DNA from: Paenibacillaceae bacterium UBA6304
GTDB lineage: Bacteria > Bacillota > Bacilli > Paenibacillales > Paenibacillaceae
Length of the DNA: 5,052 nucleotides
Assembly (NCBI GenBank): GCA_002439285.1
Contig: DJTQ01000376.1
Span: 1 to 5,052, forward strand
Reading direction: 5' to 3'
Part shown: piece by piece, positions 1-5,052 of the stretch
How positions within the stretch are numbered: position 1 is the stretch's first letter
Layout of the letters: every line of letters starts with the position of its first letter
The notes under the pieces: generated by a model
Databases searched by the model: none
Told to the model about the DNA's origin: nothing
The model's input: only the letters and a program-made list of their open reading frames with translations
Made by a program: the position numbers and the translations under genes

Positions 1-706
1 TAGGATCCAGCCGGAAGTTGAACTGTGCATTATGGAAGCCCATATCAACGTATTTGCGGCATTCCGGATATTTGTTAATGTCGTAGTTCGGCACGGGGAA
101 GAGCTTGCCCCAGTTTACGCCGAGCGTTTCCAGTGCCTTGGCAAATGCATTCTGGTGGGCATTGTCGCGGACGATGAGAAAGGCCAGCGTTTCCCGGAAC
201 GTTTTATTGTTGCTCATTTCGTAGATCCGGGATTTTTGAAGAACGCCCGTCGATTCCAACACCAGATTATCTAGAAGGTCACTAATCAGGTTGCCGTGGC
301 TGTAAACGTAATTTCCGCTCCACGGGTTGCCTGCAGCATCCACCGGAAGCGAGCTTTGCGCGCCCATGATGAAATGATGGGGATTCGCATGCTTGATCGC
401 TTCGTCCAGCGGGGCGCCATCCACCCCCGAATCGCCGGGGAGAGGGTCTCCAGAGCCGGTGAGAAGTTGGTTGATGGTTTGCTGAACGAGTTCCACATGA
501 CTGATTTCCTCCAAGAATACGCCGCGGATTAAATCGCGAAACTGAGTGGCGCTCCCTCTGAAGTTATTGCTTTGAAAGAAAAATTGCATCATAGTGCGCA
601 TTTCGCCGAACCGCCCGCCGAGCGTTTCCTGTAGAACTTTGGCTGCTGACGGATCCGGATTATCCGGCACAATAACATTAATTAAGTCTTCTTTGTAAAA
701 ATACAT
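1..706 (-). CDS. Manganese (non-haem) catalase, C-terminus cut by window edge
   Basis: A dimanganese catalase converts hydrogen peroxide to water and oxygen; in bacilli these proteins are cytoplasmic or spore-associated. The visible 235 residues form the ferritin-like four-helix bundle with all the expected metal ligands: Glu35 in GGRFGEM, Glu67 and His70 in LEEISHVE, Glu151 in LVLESTG and His184 in RDNAHQN. NPHHFIMG (108-115) and PWSGNYV (128-134) are also typical of the family. It resembles Bacillus YjqC-type catalases (roughly 270-300 residues) more than the shorter coat protein CotJC, so about 40-60 residues should be missing beyond position 1. The start is ATG at 706-704, preceded on the minus strand by AGGAGGT (717-711) four bases away. 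It lies 83 bases downstream of a small same-strand gene, with no terminator visible between them, so co-transcription is likely. All ligands are present, so it should be active. Confidence 0.95.
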   Translation of the reverse strand, partial: MYFYKEDLINVIVPDNPDPSAAKVLQETLGGRFGEMRTMMQFFFQSNNFRGSATQFRDLIRGVFLEEISHVELVQQTINQLLTGSGDPLPGDSGVDGAPLDEAIKHANPHHFIMGAQSSLPVDAAGNPWSGNYVYSHGNLISDLLDNLVLESTGVLQKSRIYEMSNNKTFRETLAFLIVRDNAHQNAFAKALETLGVNWGKLFPVPNYDINKYPECRKYVDMGFHNAQFNFRLDP

Positions 707-789
707 GGGAACCTCCTGATAGTGAATTTAGTATTTAGTTGACTGATTGCTATTGGAGCCGCTTTGTTTTGGTGGACGGAGTGACTGAA

Positions 790-945
790 TTATTCGTATC
801 CATTTTCAGTTTCTTCGTAAGCAATGAGTGTAATCTTCTCTCCGGTCTTTTGCTCAAGCGCCTTCTCTGCTTCTTTAATGATGGCAACCGCCTCGGCGCC
901 CTTGTCCAGCGGGGCTACCTGGTATTTATCCGTTGATATTTCCAT
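790..945 (-). CDS. Small hypothetical protein (51 aa) upstream of the catalase
   Basis: I do not recognise this 51-residue protein. It starts MEISTDKYQVAPLDKG, continues through a charged stretch (about residues 16-36, EAVAIIKEAEKALEQKTGEK) that looks alpha-helical and amphipathic, and ends in a beta-like segment ITLIAYEE and an acidic tail. It has no signal peptide, membrane segment or cysteine. It is judged real because a strong GGAGGG site (961-956) lies ten bases before the ATG, because codon use is sensible throughout, and because it sits just ahead of the manganese catalase on the same strand. Its place suggests a role alongside the catalase or simple co-expression, but no function can be given from sequence. 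A possible sigma-E-like -10 box lies upstream at 1001-994. Confidence 0.72.
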   Translation of the reverse strand: MEISTDKYQVAPLDKGAEAVAIIKEAEKALEQKTGEKITLIAYEETENGYE

Positions 946-993
946 CGATTTTACACCCTCCAATCTTAGGTGTAGTCTTTCCAGAAGAGAAAA

Positions 994-1001
994 ATTGTAT
1001 G
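994..1001 (-). promoter_or_regulatory. Candidate sigma-E-like -10 box for the small gene and catalase
   Basis: Read on the minus strand the bases are CATACAAT, identical to the -10 consensus of the mother-cell sporulation factor sigma-E. It lies 48 bases before the ATG of the 51-residue gene, a normal leader length. No convincing sigma-E -35 (ATA-type) is seen 14-15 bases upstream, and as a sigma-A promoter (TACAAT) the matching -35, TTTCTT at 17 bases, is poor. The region is AT-rich, so a chance match is possible. Confidence 0.35.
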
Positions 1002-1028
1002 TTAAGAAAACGATTGAAGAAAAAAGAG

Positions 1029-1057
1029 TTGAAACAAAATGAATTTCCGTTTATAAT
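1029..1057 (+). promoter_or_regulatory. Sigma-A promoter of the tRNA-Leu gene
   Basis: TTGAAA (1029-1034) and TATAAT (1052-1057) are separated by exactly 17 bases, giving 11 of 12 consensus matches. Transcription would begin near 1064, about 26 bases before the mature tRNA, as expected for a stable RNA gene. It points away from the divergent small gene and catalase. Confidence 0.85.
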
Positions 1058-1089
1058 CATACCTACGGGATTTTTTCTCGGTTACCCTT

Positions 1090-1175
1090 GCCGGGGTGGC
1101 GGAATTGGCAGACGCACAGGACTTAAAATCCTGCGGTAGGTGACTACCGTACCGGTTCGATCCCGGTCCTCGGCA
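1090..1175 (+). tRNA. tRNA-Leu, anticodon UAA
   Basis: The 86-base gene folds into a class II tRNA. The acceptor stem GCCGGGG pairs with CCTCGGC (one G-T pair), with A1175 as discriminator. The anticodon stem CAGGA/TCCTG encloses the loop CTTAAAA, placing TAA at positions 34-36, so it reads UUA and, by wobble, UUG leucine codons. The long variable arm GGTAG/CTACC is the mark of leucine and serine tRNAs. The T arm is ACCGG-TTCGATC-CCGGT. The 3' CCA is not encoded and must be added after transcription. It is a single tRNA gene with its own promoter upstream and a terminator downstream, not part of a cluster within this window. Confidence 0.97.
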
Positions 1176-1187
1176 TTCTAAGAAAGT

Positions 1188-1220
1188 GAGGTCCACTAGT
1201 AGCTATCCATACTGGACTTC
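1188..1220 (+). other. Hairpin between the tRNA and its terminator
   Basis: GAGGTCCA (1188-1195) pairs with TGGACTTC (1213-1220) as an eight-pair stem with one G-T pair and a 17-base loop. No T-run follows, so it is not a terminator itself. It starts 12 bases after the tRNA 3' end and lies in the 3' trailer, where it could influence 3' processing or be a remnant structure. Function is inferred only from position. Confidence 0.45.
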
Positions 1221-1223
1221 AAC

Positions 1224-1273
1224 AAAGACGCCCCTTTCATGCTGGATTCAGCTGTGGAAGGGACGTCTTTTTT
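1224..1273 (+). terminator. Rho-independent terminator of the tRNA-Leu transcript
   Basis: AAAGACG (1224-1230) pairs with CGTCTTT (1264-1270); after one C/A mismatch, CCCTT (1232-1236) pairs with AAGGG (1258-1262); the arm continues through wobble pairs to GCTG/CAGC (1241-1244/1249-1252) around a GATT tetraloop. Six T residues (1268-1273) form the tail. The structure is long and stable, and it separates the tRNA from ung. Confidence 0.88.
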
Positions 1274-1276
1274 ATA

Positions 1277-1305
1277 TTCGGATGAAGCTATGAGTCTACT
1301 ATAAT
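1277..1305 (+). promoter_or_regulatory. Possible sigma-A promoter for ung
   Basis: A perfect -10 TATAAT sits at 1300-1305, just after the tRNA terminator. The -35 at 17-base spacing is only TTCGGA (1277-1282), a half match. It would give a leader of about 115 bases before ung. The 152 bases between terminator and ung hold no gene that I can support. Confidence 0.45.
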
Positions 1306-1425
1306 GGTAAAATGTTGATTGGAGATAGAGTTAAGTCCTGAGATATTAGGGGTAATGATAGTCGATATGAACGGGTCAACCAAAACAAGCACCTATGGAA
1401 GAGATAGTTAAGGGAGAGGACAAAC

Positions 1426-2109
1426 ATGTTCGGAAACGATTGGGACGAGGTACTTAAGGAAGAAGTGAACAAGCCTTATTTTAAAGAGCTGATGAGTTGG
1501 CTGGACAAGGAATACGAGGAGCAAACCATATATCCACCTAGAGAGTTTTTATTTGAGGCGCTAAAGTTGACTAGCTATAACGATACAAAGGCGGTTATTT
1601 TGGGACAGGATCCCTATCACGGCCCTGGACAAGCTCATGGGTTAAGTTTTTCCGTTCTGCCGGGAGTTAAGGTTCCGCCCTCGCTCCGCAATATGTACAA
1701 GGAGTTAGCGAGTGATCTCGACTGTCCGATCCCGACAGCAGGGACGTTGACGCCTTGGGCGCGGCAGGGAGTTCTGATGCTTAACACAGTGTTGACGGTG
1801 CGGGACGGTCAGCCGGGTTCCCATCAGGGAAAAGGGTGGGAGCGATTTACGGATGCGGTCATCGAAGCGCTCAATCGTCGTGATCGGCCGGTTGTTTTCG
1901 TTCTTTGGGGAAGCCATGCTCAGAAGAAGGGTCAAATGATTGATACGACCCGGCATGAAATCATCGCTTCCGCACATCCCAGTCCTCTGGCAGCGAGAAG
2001 AGGCTTTTTCGGGAGCCGACCGTTTTCGCGAATAAACCTCTTTTTGGAACAGCATGGGGAATCGCCTGTCGACTGGTCGGCACACGTAGAGAAAGGTGAA
2101 AATTATTAA
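1426..2109 (+). CDS. ung: Uracil-DNA glycosylase, family 1
   Basis: This enzyme removes uracil from DNA by hydrolysing the N-glycosidic bond, the first step of base-excision repair of deaminated cytosine or misincorporated dUMP. At 227 residues it has the normal bacterial Ung length. Visible family hallmarks: the water-activating motif GQDPYHGPGQAHG (60-72) with catalytic Asp62 and Tyr64, which blocks thymine; Phe75, which stacks on uracil; PPSLRNMYKEL (84-94); LNTVLTVR (119-126) with Asn120 for uracil recognition; WGSHAQKKG (161-169); and the DNA-intercalation loop HPSPL (184-188) with catalytic His184 and Leu188. One small difference is Ala189 where many homologues have Ser after HPSPL. The start ATG is preceded by GGGAGAGG (1412-1419) six bases away. 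It has its own upstream -10 box and no clear terminator, so read-through into the BIG2 gene may occur. Confidence 0.98.
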   Translation: MFGNDWDEVLKEEVNKPYFKELMSWLDKEYEEQTIYPPREFLFEALKLTSYNDTKAVILGQDPYHGPGQAHGLSFSVLPGVKVPPSLRNMYKELASDLDCPIPTAGTLTPWARQGVLMLNTVLTVRDGQPGSHQGKGWERFTDAVIEALNRRDRPVVFVLWGSHAQKKGQMIDTTRHEIIASAHPSPLAARRGFFGSRPFSRINLFLEQHGESPVDWSAHVEKGENY

Positions 2110-2181
2110 TAGGACAAAGGTCGTATTTTCGATAAAAAAGGTTACTAAAATTATCCTAAAAACCGATATAAAACCCATAGG

Positions 2182-2204
2182 CCTGGAAAGGAAGGTTTTC
2201 CGGG
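2182..2204 (+). other. Leader hairpin upstream of the BIG2-domain gene
   Basis: CCTGGAAA (2182-2189) pairs with TTTCCGGG (2197-2204) as an eight-pair stem (one T-G pair) around a seven-base loop. The following bases are AAAGATGG, with no T-run, so it is not a terminator for ung. It ends 13 bases before the ribosome binding site AAAGGAG (2217-2223), where it could protect the mRNA 5' end or mark a processing site between ung and the downstream gene. Confidence 0.45.
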
Positions 2205-2231
2205 AAAGATGGAAACAAAGGAGAGAAACGA

Positions 2232-4460
2232 ATGACTGTTAAAAGGAAAATGACGGGTTGGCTCCTGACGATGGTACTGCTGCTTACTACGGTACTTCCA
2301 AGCGGCGTTTTGGCTGCTAGTGGCGATGTTCTGTCGATTGACATCGAGGGTGCAGGAACAACGCTTGAACTTACGGTAGGCAAGACAAAACAGCTTAAAG
2401 TGACGGGGAAGGTATTAGAAGGCTCCTCCTCGGTAGTAAAGGATTTGACGAACGTTGTAAGCTGGTCGTCGAGTGACGATGAAATCGTTAAGGTATCAAA
2501 TGGTGGTTTTCTTACATCCTTAAAGGCAGGGACCGTGACAATTTGGGCGGATCATGCCGCTGGACCAAAGTCCAGCATTCAAGTTACTGCGAAGGATTCA
2601 TACAAGGAATTGACGCTGGAGTATTCCCAAGACGGGAAATATAAGCTGGGTTCCAGCGATAACTTGGCAGTAAAAGCGCTGGCCGCAATCGATGGTTCTG
2701 CGGGAGCGACGAAGGATGTAACCGCAGATACGGATTGGTCCAGTTCCAACTCCGGGGTCCTAACCATTGAGAAGGGACAAATCACCCTTGTAGGTGAAGG
2801 TACGGCGACTATTACCGCGAAATATTCCGGACTTACGGCCACTTACAAAGTTACCGTTAGTTCGCCTTATTCAAAATTGAAATTGAAATACTTCAATAAT
2901 AATAAAGAACTGCCGGCCGAAGATGTAGAATTGGTAGTCGGCGATGACCAAGCTACATTCCAAGCGTGGTCGACCCTTACCACCGACAGCAGCGAATTGG
3001 AAGTTACGGACAAAGCAACTTGGACGTCTTCCGATAAAGAAATTGTTACGGTTGAAGGCGGCAAAATCAAAGTACTGGCCGTCGGTAAAGTGACTCTCAC
3101 TGCGGAATATCTTGGCGTGAAGGCTCAAGCCGATGTTTTCATTAGAACGCCTTATGAAGCTATTCTGCTCGACCCTACAGGTGATCACTCGATGTTTATC
3201 GGCGAGACGCTGAAGGTGGCTGCCGAGGTAAGAAGTAGCGCCAACAACTCGGAAGACGTGACTTCGAAAGCAACTTGGACATCCTCCAATCCGCTCGCGG
3301 CTACGGTTTCCGGTGGCGAAGTTTCCGCTAAAGCAGTAGGCACCTCTACGATCAAAGTAAGCCATTTAGGCATTAGCAAATCTTTTAAAGTTACAGTAAA
3401 CCCAACGATCACCGAACTGGCTGTGGAGAAGAAGGAACTCGAGCTATATAGAGGTGAATCAACTAGTTTGCCAAAAGTAACGGCTACGAAGCTGGATGAA
3501 GACAAAATTGATTTCAGTAAGGAAGTCACTTGGACATCGAGCAATGAAGATGTAGCCAAGATCGAGGATGGCAAAATCGTTGCGGAAGATAAAGGTACGG
3601 TAACTTTGACTGCGAAGATGCCGGAGTCGAAAGTAACCACGCCGATAGGGGTCCGCAGCACGGAACTCACAGTAACGCTTACTGTGAAGGAGAAAGTGCT
3701 GACGCTGATCTCAGAGGACGAGAAGCTTAGCGTCATTATCGGGGAAGAAACCAAGCTTCCTGACGTGAGCGCCGTGTGGGAAGACGGAGAAGAAGCAAGT
3801 GTCTCCGACTCCATCGAATGGACAGTTTCGGGTTCCAATGCAGTCATCAAAACAACGGCTACAGGCAAAACAATTAAAGGCCTGACGAAGGGTTCGGCCT
3901 CCCTGAAAGGGACATATTCGAACAAAACGATTAGCATCCCAGTCACGATCGAGCCTAAAATCGTCAAGGTTGTCGTTGATCCGGTCAATATCTCACTGAA
4001 TGTTAAGAAGACAAAAGCTATTAAAGTAACCGGGTTCTATAAAGACGGTAAAACCGTGAACCTGTCCAGCAAAGTTGGATGGGAATCTTCCAATACGGAA
4101 GTCGCTACGATCACTACGACATCTGTTAAAGCAGTAGCGGAAGGTACCGCAACGCTGAAAGGCTCTTACCAAGGGCATGCCGTAAGTGTGACGGTCAGCG
4201 TCGTTCCAAAGCTGACAAAGCTGACCGTGGATGAGAAGAGCCTAAAATTGGCACCGGGTTCCGCTAAGACCGTCGTTGTGACGGCTGAGTATGATAACGG
4301 CAAGAAGCCGTCCGTTACCGGAAGCGCCGTTTGGACCAGCTCGAAGTCATCCGTTGCTAAAGTTACAGCCGGGAAGATAGAAGCAGTGGCCAAAGGCAGC
4401 GCGACAATCAAAGCTGTGTATGGCGGGAAGACCGTTTCGATCCGGGTAACAGTCAAATAG
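2232..4460 (+). CDS. Secreted protein with eight BIG2-type Ig-like domains
   Basis: The 742-residue product begins with a clear Sec signal peptide: basic MTVKRK, a hydrophobic core (about 9-22) and a probable cleavage at VLA-A or LAA-S near residues 28-30. The rest is a chain of about eight bacterial Ig-like group 2 domains, at roughly 33-119, 125-210, 213-304, 308-390, 392-486, 488-574, 576-658 and 660-742. Each carries the signature W-S/T-S-S-N/D, then V-x-x-V/I, a G-K/E-I/V turn, G-x-A/V-T-I/L-T/K-A and a closing V-x-V-T-V strand. The protein ends exactly with the last strand: no LPXTG, SLH, choline-binding or transmembrane anchor and no catalytic domain. It has no cysteine. BIG2 domains in other proteins serve as adhesion or spacer modules, so a surface or matrix role is plausible but unproven. 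The start has AAAGGAG (2217-2223) eight bases away. A strong terminator follows. Confidence 0.93.
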   Translation: MTVKRKMTGWLLTMVLLLTTVLPSGVLAASGDVLSIDIEGAGTTLELTVGKTKQLKVTGKVLEGSSSVVKDLTNVVSWSSSDDEIVKVSNGGFLTSLKAGTVTIWADHAAGPKSSIQVTAKDSYKELTLEYSQDGKYKLGSSDNLAVKALAAIDGSAGATKDVTADTDWSSSNSGVLTIEKGQITLVGEGTATITAKYSGLTATYKVTVSSPYSKLKLKYFNNNKELPAEDVELVVGDDQATFQAWSTLTTDSSELEVTDKATWTSSDKEIVTVEGGKIKVLAVGKVTLTAEYLGVKAQADVFIRTPYEAILLDPTGDHSMFIGETLKVAAEVRSSANNSEDVTSKATWTSSNPLAATVSGGEVSAKAVGTSTIKVSHLGISKSFKVTVNPTITELAVEKKELELYRGESTSLPKVTATKLDEDKIDFSKEVTWTSSNEDVAKIEDGKIVAEDKGTVTLTAKMPESKVTTPIGVRSTELTVTLTVKEKVLTLISEDEKLSVIIGEETKLPDVSAVWEDGEEASVSDSIEWTVSGSNAVIKTTATGKTIKGLTKGSASLKGTYSNKTISIPVTIEPKIVKVVVDPVNISLNVKKTKAIKVTGFYKDGKTVNLSSKVGWESSNTEVATITTTSVKAVAEGTATLKGSYQGHAVSVTVSVVPKLTKLTVDEKSLKLAPGSAKTVVVTAEYDNGKKPSVTGSAVWTSSKSSVAKVTAGKIEAVAKGSATIKAVYGGKTVSIRVTVK
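2328..4457 (+). repeat. Eight tandem BIG2 (Ig-like) domain repeats
   Basis: The repeat is clearest at protein level: the core tryptophan recurs at residues 78, 169, 264, 349, 434, 530, 617 and 701, intervals of 84-96 residues. Repeats are well diverged at DNA level, with only short identities; the longest I noticed is AAAGCAACTTGGAC at 3012-3025 and 3267-3280, in domains 3 and 4. Domain 6 is the most divergent (WTVSGSN in place of WTSSN), and domain 5 carries a longer loop before its final strand (about residues 463-477). This implies old duplications rather than recent slippage. Confidence 0.88.
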
Positions 4461-4473
4461 TTATGAGGTTGCG

Positions 4474-4510
4474 GCAGCTTGTCTTCATCCAGAAGGCAAG
4501 CTGCTTTTTT
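4474..4510 (+). terminator. Rho-independent terminator of the BIG2-domain gene
   Basis: A 13-pair stem (4474-4486 with 4492-4504, core GCAGCTTG/CAAGCTGC, one T-G pair) surrounds the loop ATCCA and is followed directly by six T residues (4505-4510). It begins 13 bases after the stop codon and should isolate the BIG2 gene from the MBL lipoprotein gene. Confidence 0.95.
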
Positions 4511-4543
4511 GTTAGCATTTACTGTAATGCAGGCGTCTACCTA

Positions 4544-4552
4544 TGCTATATT
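4544..4552 (+). promoter_or_regulatory. Extended -10 promoter for the MBL lipoprotein gene
   Basis: TGCTATATT matches the extended -10 form TGnTATAAT with one mismatch. No good -35 lies 16-18 bases upstream, which the TG extension can offset. It sits between the upstream terminator and the gene, about 38 bases before the ATG, the only sensible place for this gene's promoter. Confidence 0.5.
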
Positions 4553-4581
4553 AGAAAAAAGGAATTTAGGAAGAGGAATTA

Positions 4582-4593
4582 ATGCATCTATGA
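4582..4593 (+). promoter_or_regulatory. Three-codon mini-ORF overlapping the lipoprotein start
   Basis: ATG CAT CTA TGA begins five bases after the purine-rich site AGGAAGAGG (4568-4576), and its stop overlaps the lipoprotein start as ATGA. The real ATG (4590) is 13 bases from that site, farther than usual. Ribosomes could therefore start first on the mini-ORF and reinitiate, or the mini-ORF could be chance. This is a reading of the sequence, not a known element. Confidence 0.25.
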
Positions 4594-5052
4594 TCAGACG
4601 TAAACGAAATTGGCAGACACGCATTTTAACTGGAATTTCCACGGTTGTTCTTTGTTTTCTTTTATCCGGCTGTACTTTGAATTTAGGAGATATCCCAGTT
4701 CGTGAGGGAGAAGGCTCGTCTCCAGCTTCGACGACGTCCGGAAACCGGCTTCGCGTCATTTTTTTGGATGTCGGCCAGGGGGCTTCACAGTTGCTGATTA
4801 GTCCTTCGGGGCGCACGATGCTGATTGACGCCGGCAACAATAACATGGAGCAGCAGATGCTGGATTATTTAGAGCACTATGACGTAGACCGAATCGATAT
4901 CATCGTGGGTACGCATCCGGATGCGGACCATATCGGCGGATTGGATGCCGTAATCGATCATCATGATACGGGCGCCATCTACATGCCGAAAATCCAGAGC
5001 AACACGAAGACATTTGAGTCATTGCTTAAGTCGATTCGCAATAAGGGTCTTA
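4590..5052 (+). CDS. ComEC-like MBL-fold hydrolase, lipoprotein, C-terminus cut by window edge
   Basis: The visible 154 residues start with a lipoprotein signal peptide: basic MIRRKRNWQTR, a hydrophobic stretch (about 12-25) and the lipobox L-S-G-C with Cys28 as the lipidated residue, placing the protein on the outer face of the membrane. A short Ser/Thr-rich linker (43-50) leads into a metallo-beta-lactamase fold of the ComEC/Rec2 hydrolase type: RVIFLDVGQGAS (55-66), GRTMLIDAGNN (74-84) and the metal motif THPDADHIGG (108-117), with His109, Asp111, Asp113 and His114. Unlike ComEC, no competence channel membrane segments are visible; known relatives are short stand-alone proteins annotated as ComEC/Rec2-like, some proposed to be nucleases or phosphodiesterases. 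The substrate cannot be told here. The remaining metal ligands lie beyond the window. ATG 4590 is chosen because it gives a complete signal peptide; no other start upstream is in frame. Confidence 0.9.
   Translation, partial: MIRRKRNWQTRILTGISTVVLCFLLSGCTLNLGDIPVREGEGSSPASTTSGNRLRVIFLDVGQGASQLLISPSGRTMLIDAGNNNMEQQMLDYLEHYDVDRIDIIVGTHPDADHIGGLDAVIDHHDTGAIYMPKIQSNTKTFESLLKSIRNKGL

Noticed and set aside
726..739. Tandem 7-base repeat ATTTAGT between the small gene and the catalase.
   Set aside because: Two short AT-rich copies only; too small to support an operator or repeat element.
404..915. Exact 12-base direct repeat GTCCAGCGGGGC at 404-415 and 904-915, encoding APLD in both catalase and the small protein.
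   Set aside because: A 12-base match somewhere in 5 kb is expected about once by chance, and the surrounding protein sequences do not align.
1156..1175. tRNA-Leu 3' end as a phage or island attachment site.
   Set aside because: No second copy of the 3' end sequence and no integrase or mobile gene is present in the window; the downstream DNA holds a housekeeping gene.
1328..1355. Sigma-B-like arrangement GAGTTAA, 15 bases, GGGTAA upstream of ung.
   Set aside because: The -35 part is a weak match, and to my knowledge sigma-B is generally absent from Paenibacillus; a perfect TATAAT lies nearby at 1300-1305.
2162..2169. ACCGATAT, close to the sigma-D (flagellar) -10 consensus GCCGATAT, upstream of the BIG2 gene.
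   Set aside because: The nearest TAAA -35 element is 12 bases away instead of about 15, so the pair does not fit. Sigma-A alternatives here (TATAAA at 2167, TAAAAT at 2146) also lack good -35 boxes.
1705..2178. Open frame of 157 codons on the minus strand overlapping ung.
   Set aside because: It lies almost wholly antisense to a well-conserved ung coding sequence and has no family resemblance or ribosome binding site.
3185..3988. Long open frame (267 codons) on the minus strand inside the BIG2 gene.
   Set aside because: It mirrors the Ser/Thr/Val-rich repeats of the real gene in antisense, looks low-complexity, lacks a sensible ribosome binding site and has no recognisable domain. The same holds for the antisense frames at 2871-3365 and 4166-4456.

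Overview
The window looks like chromosomal DNA of a Gram-positive spore-former of the Bacillales, most likely Paenibacillus or a close relative. This rests on strong AGGAGG-type ribosome binding sites, a bacillus-type manganese catalase, a secreted chain of Ig-like (BIG2) domains, and a lipoprotein form of the ComEC-like metallo-beta-lactamase fold. The genus is an inference from style and protein resemblance, not from a database search.

Layout. Positions 1-945 are read on the minus strand. They hold a 51-residue protein of unknown function (790-945) followed by a manganese catalase (1-706) whose C-terminus lies outside the window. The two are probably co-transcribed from the 946-1060 region. 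From about 1029 onward everything reads on the plus strand: a tRNA-Leu(UAA) gene with its own strong promoter (1029-1175) and a strong terminator (1224-1273), uracil-DNA glycosylase ung (1426-2109), a 742-residue secreted protein made of a signal peptide plus eight BIG2-type domains (2232-4460) closed by a near-perfect terminator (4474-4510), and the 5' part of a lipoprotein with a ComEC-like MBL hydrolase domain (4590 to the window end).

How the genes relate. The catalase and the tRNA gene are divergent and share a promoter-bearing intergenic region. ung is flanked upstream by a terminator but has no visible terminator of its own, so read-through into the BIG2 gene is possible. The MBL lipoprotein is a separate unit downstream of a strong terminator with its own extended -10 promoter. 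No pathway link among the genes is evident: peroxide detoxification, translation, base-excision repair and two cell-envelope or secreted proteins sit side by side.

I see no insertion sequence, CRISPR array, prophage gene or clearly novel multigene system. The least explained items are the anchorless eight-domain BIG2 protein, the small protein upstream of the catalase, and a three-codon mini-ORF overlapping the start of the MBL lipoprotein.
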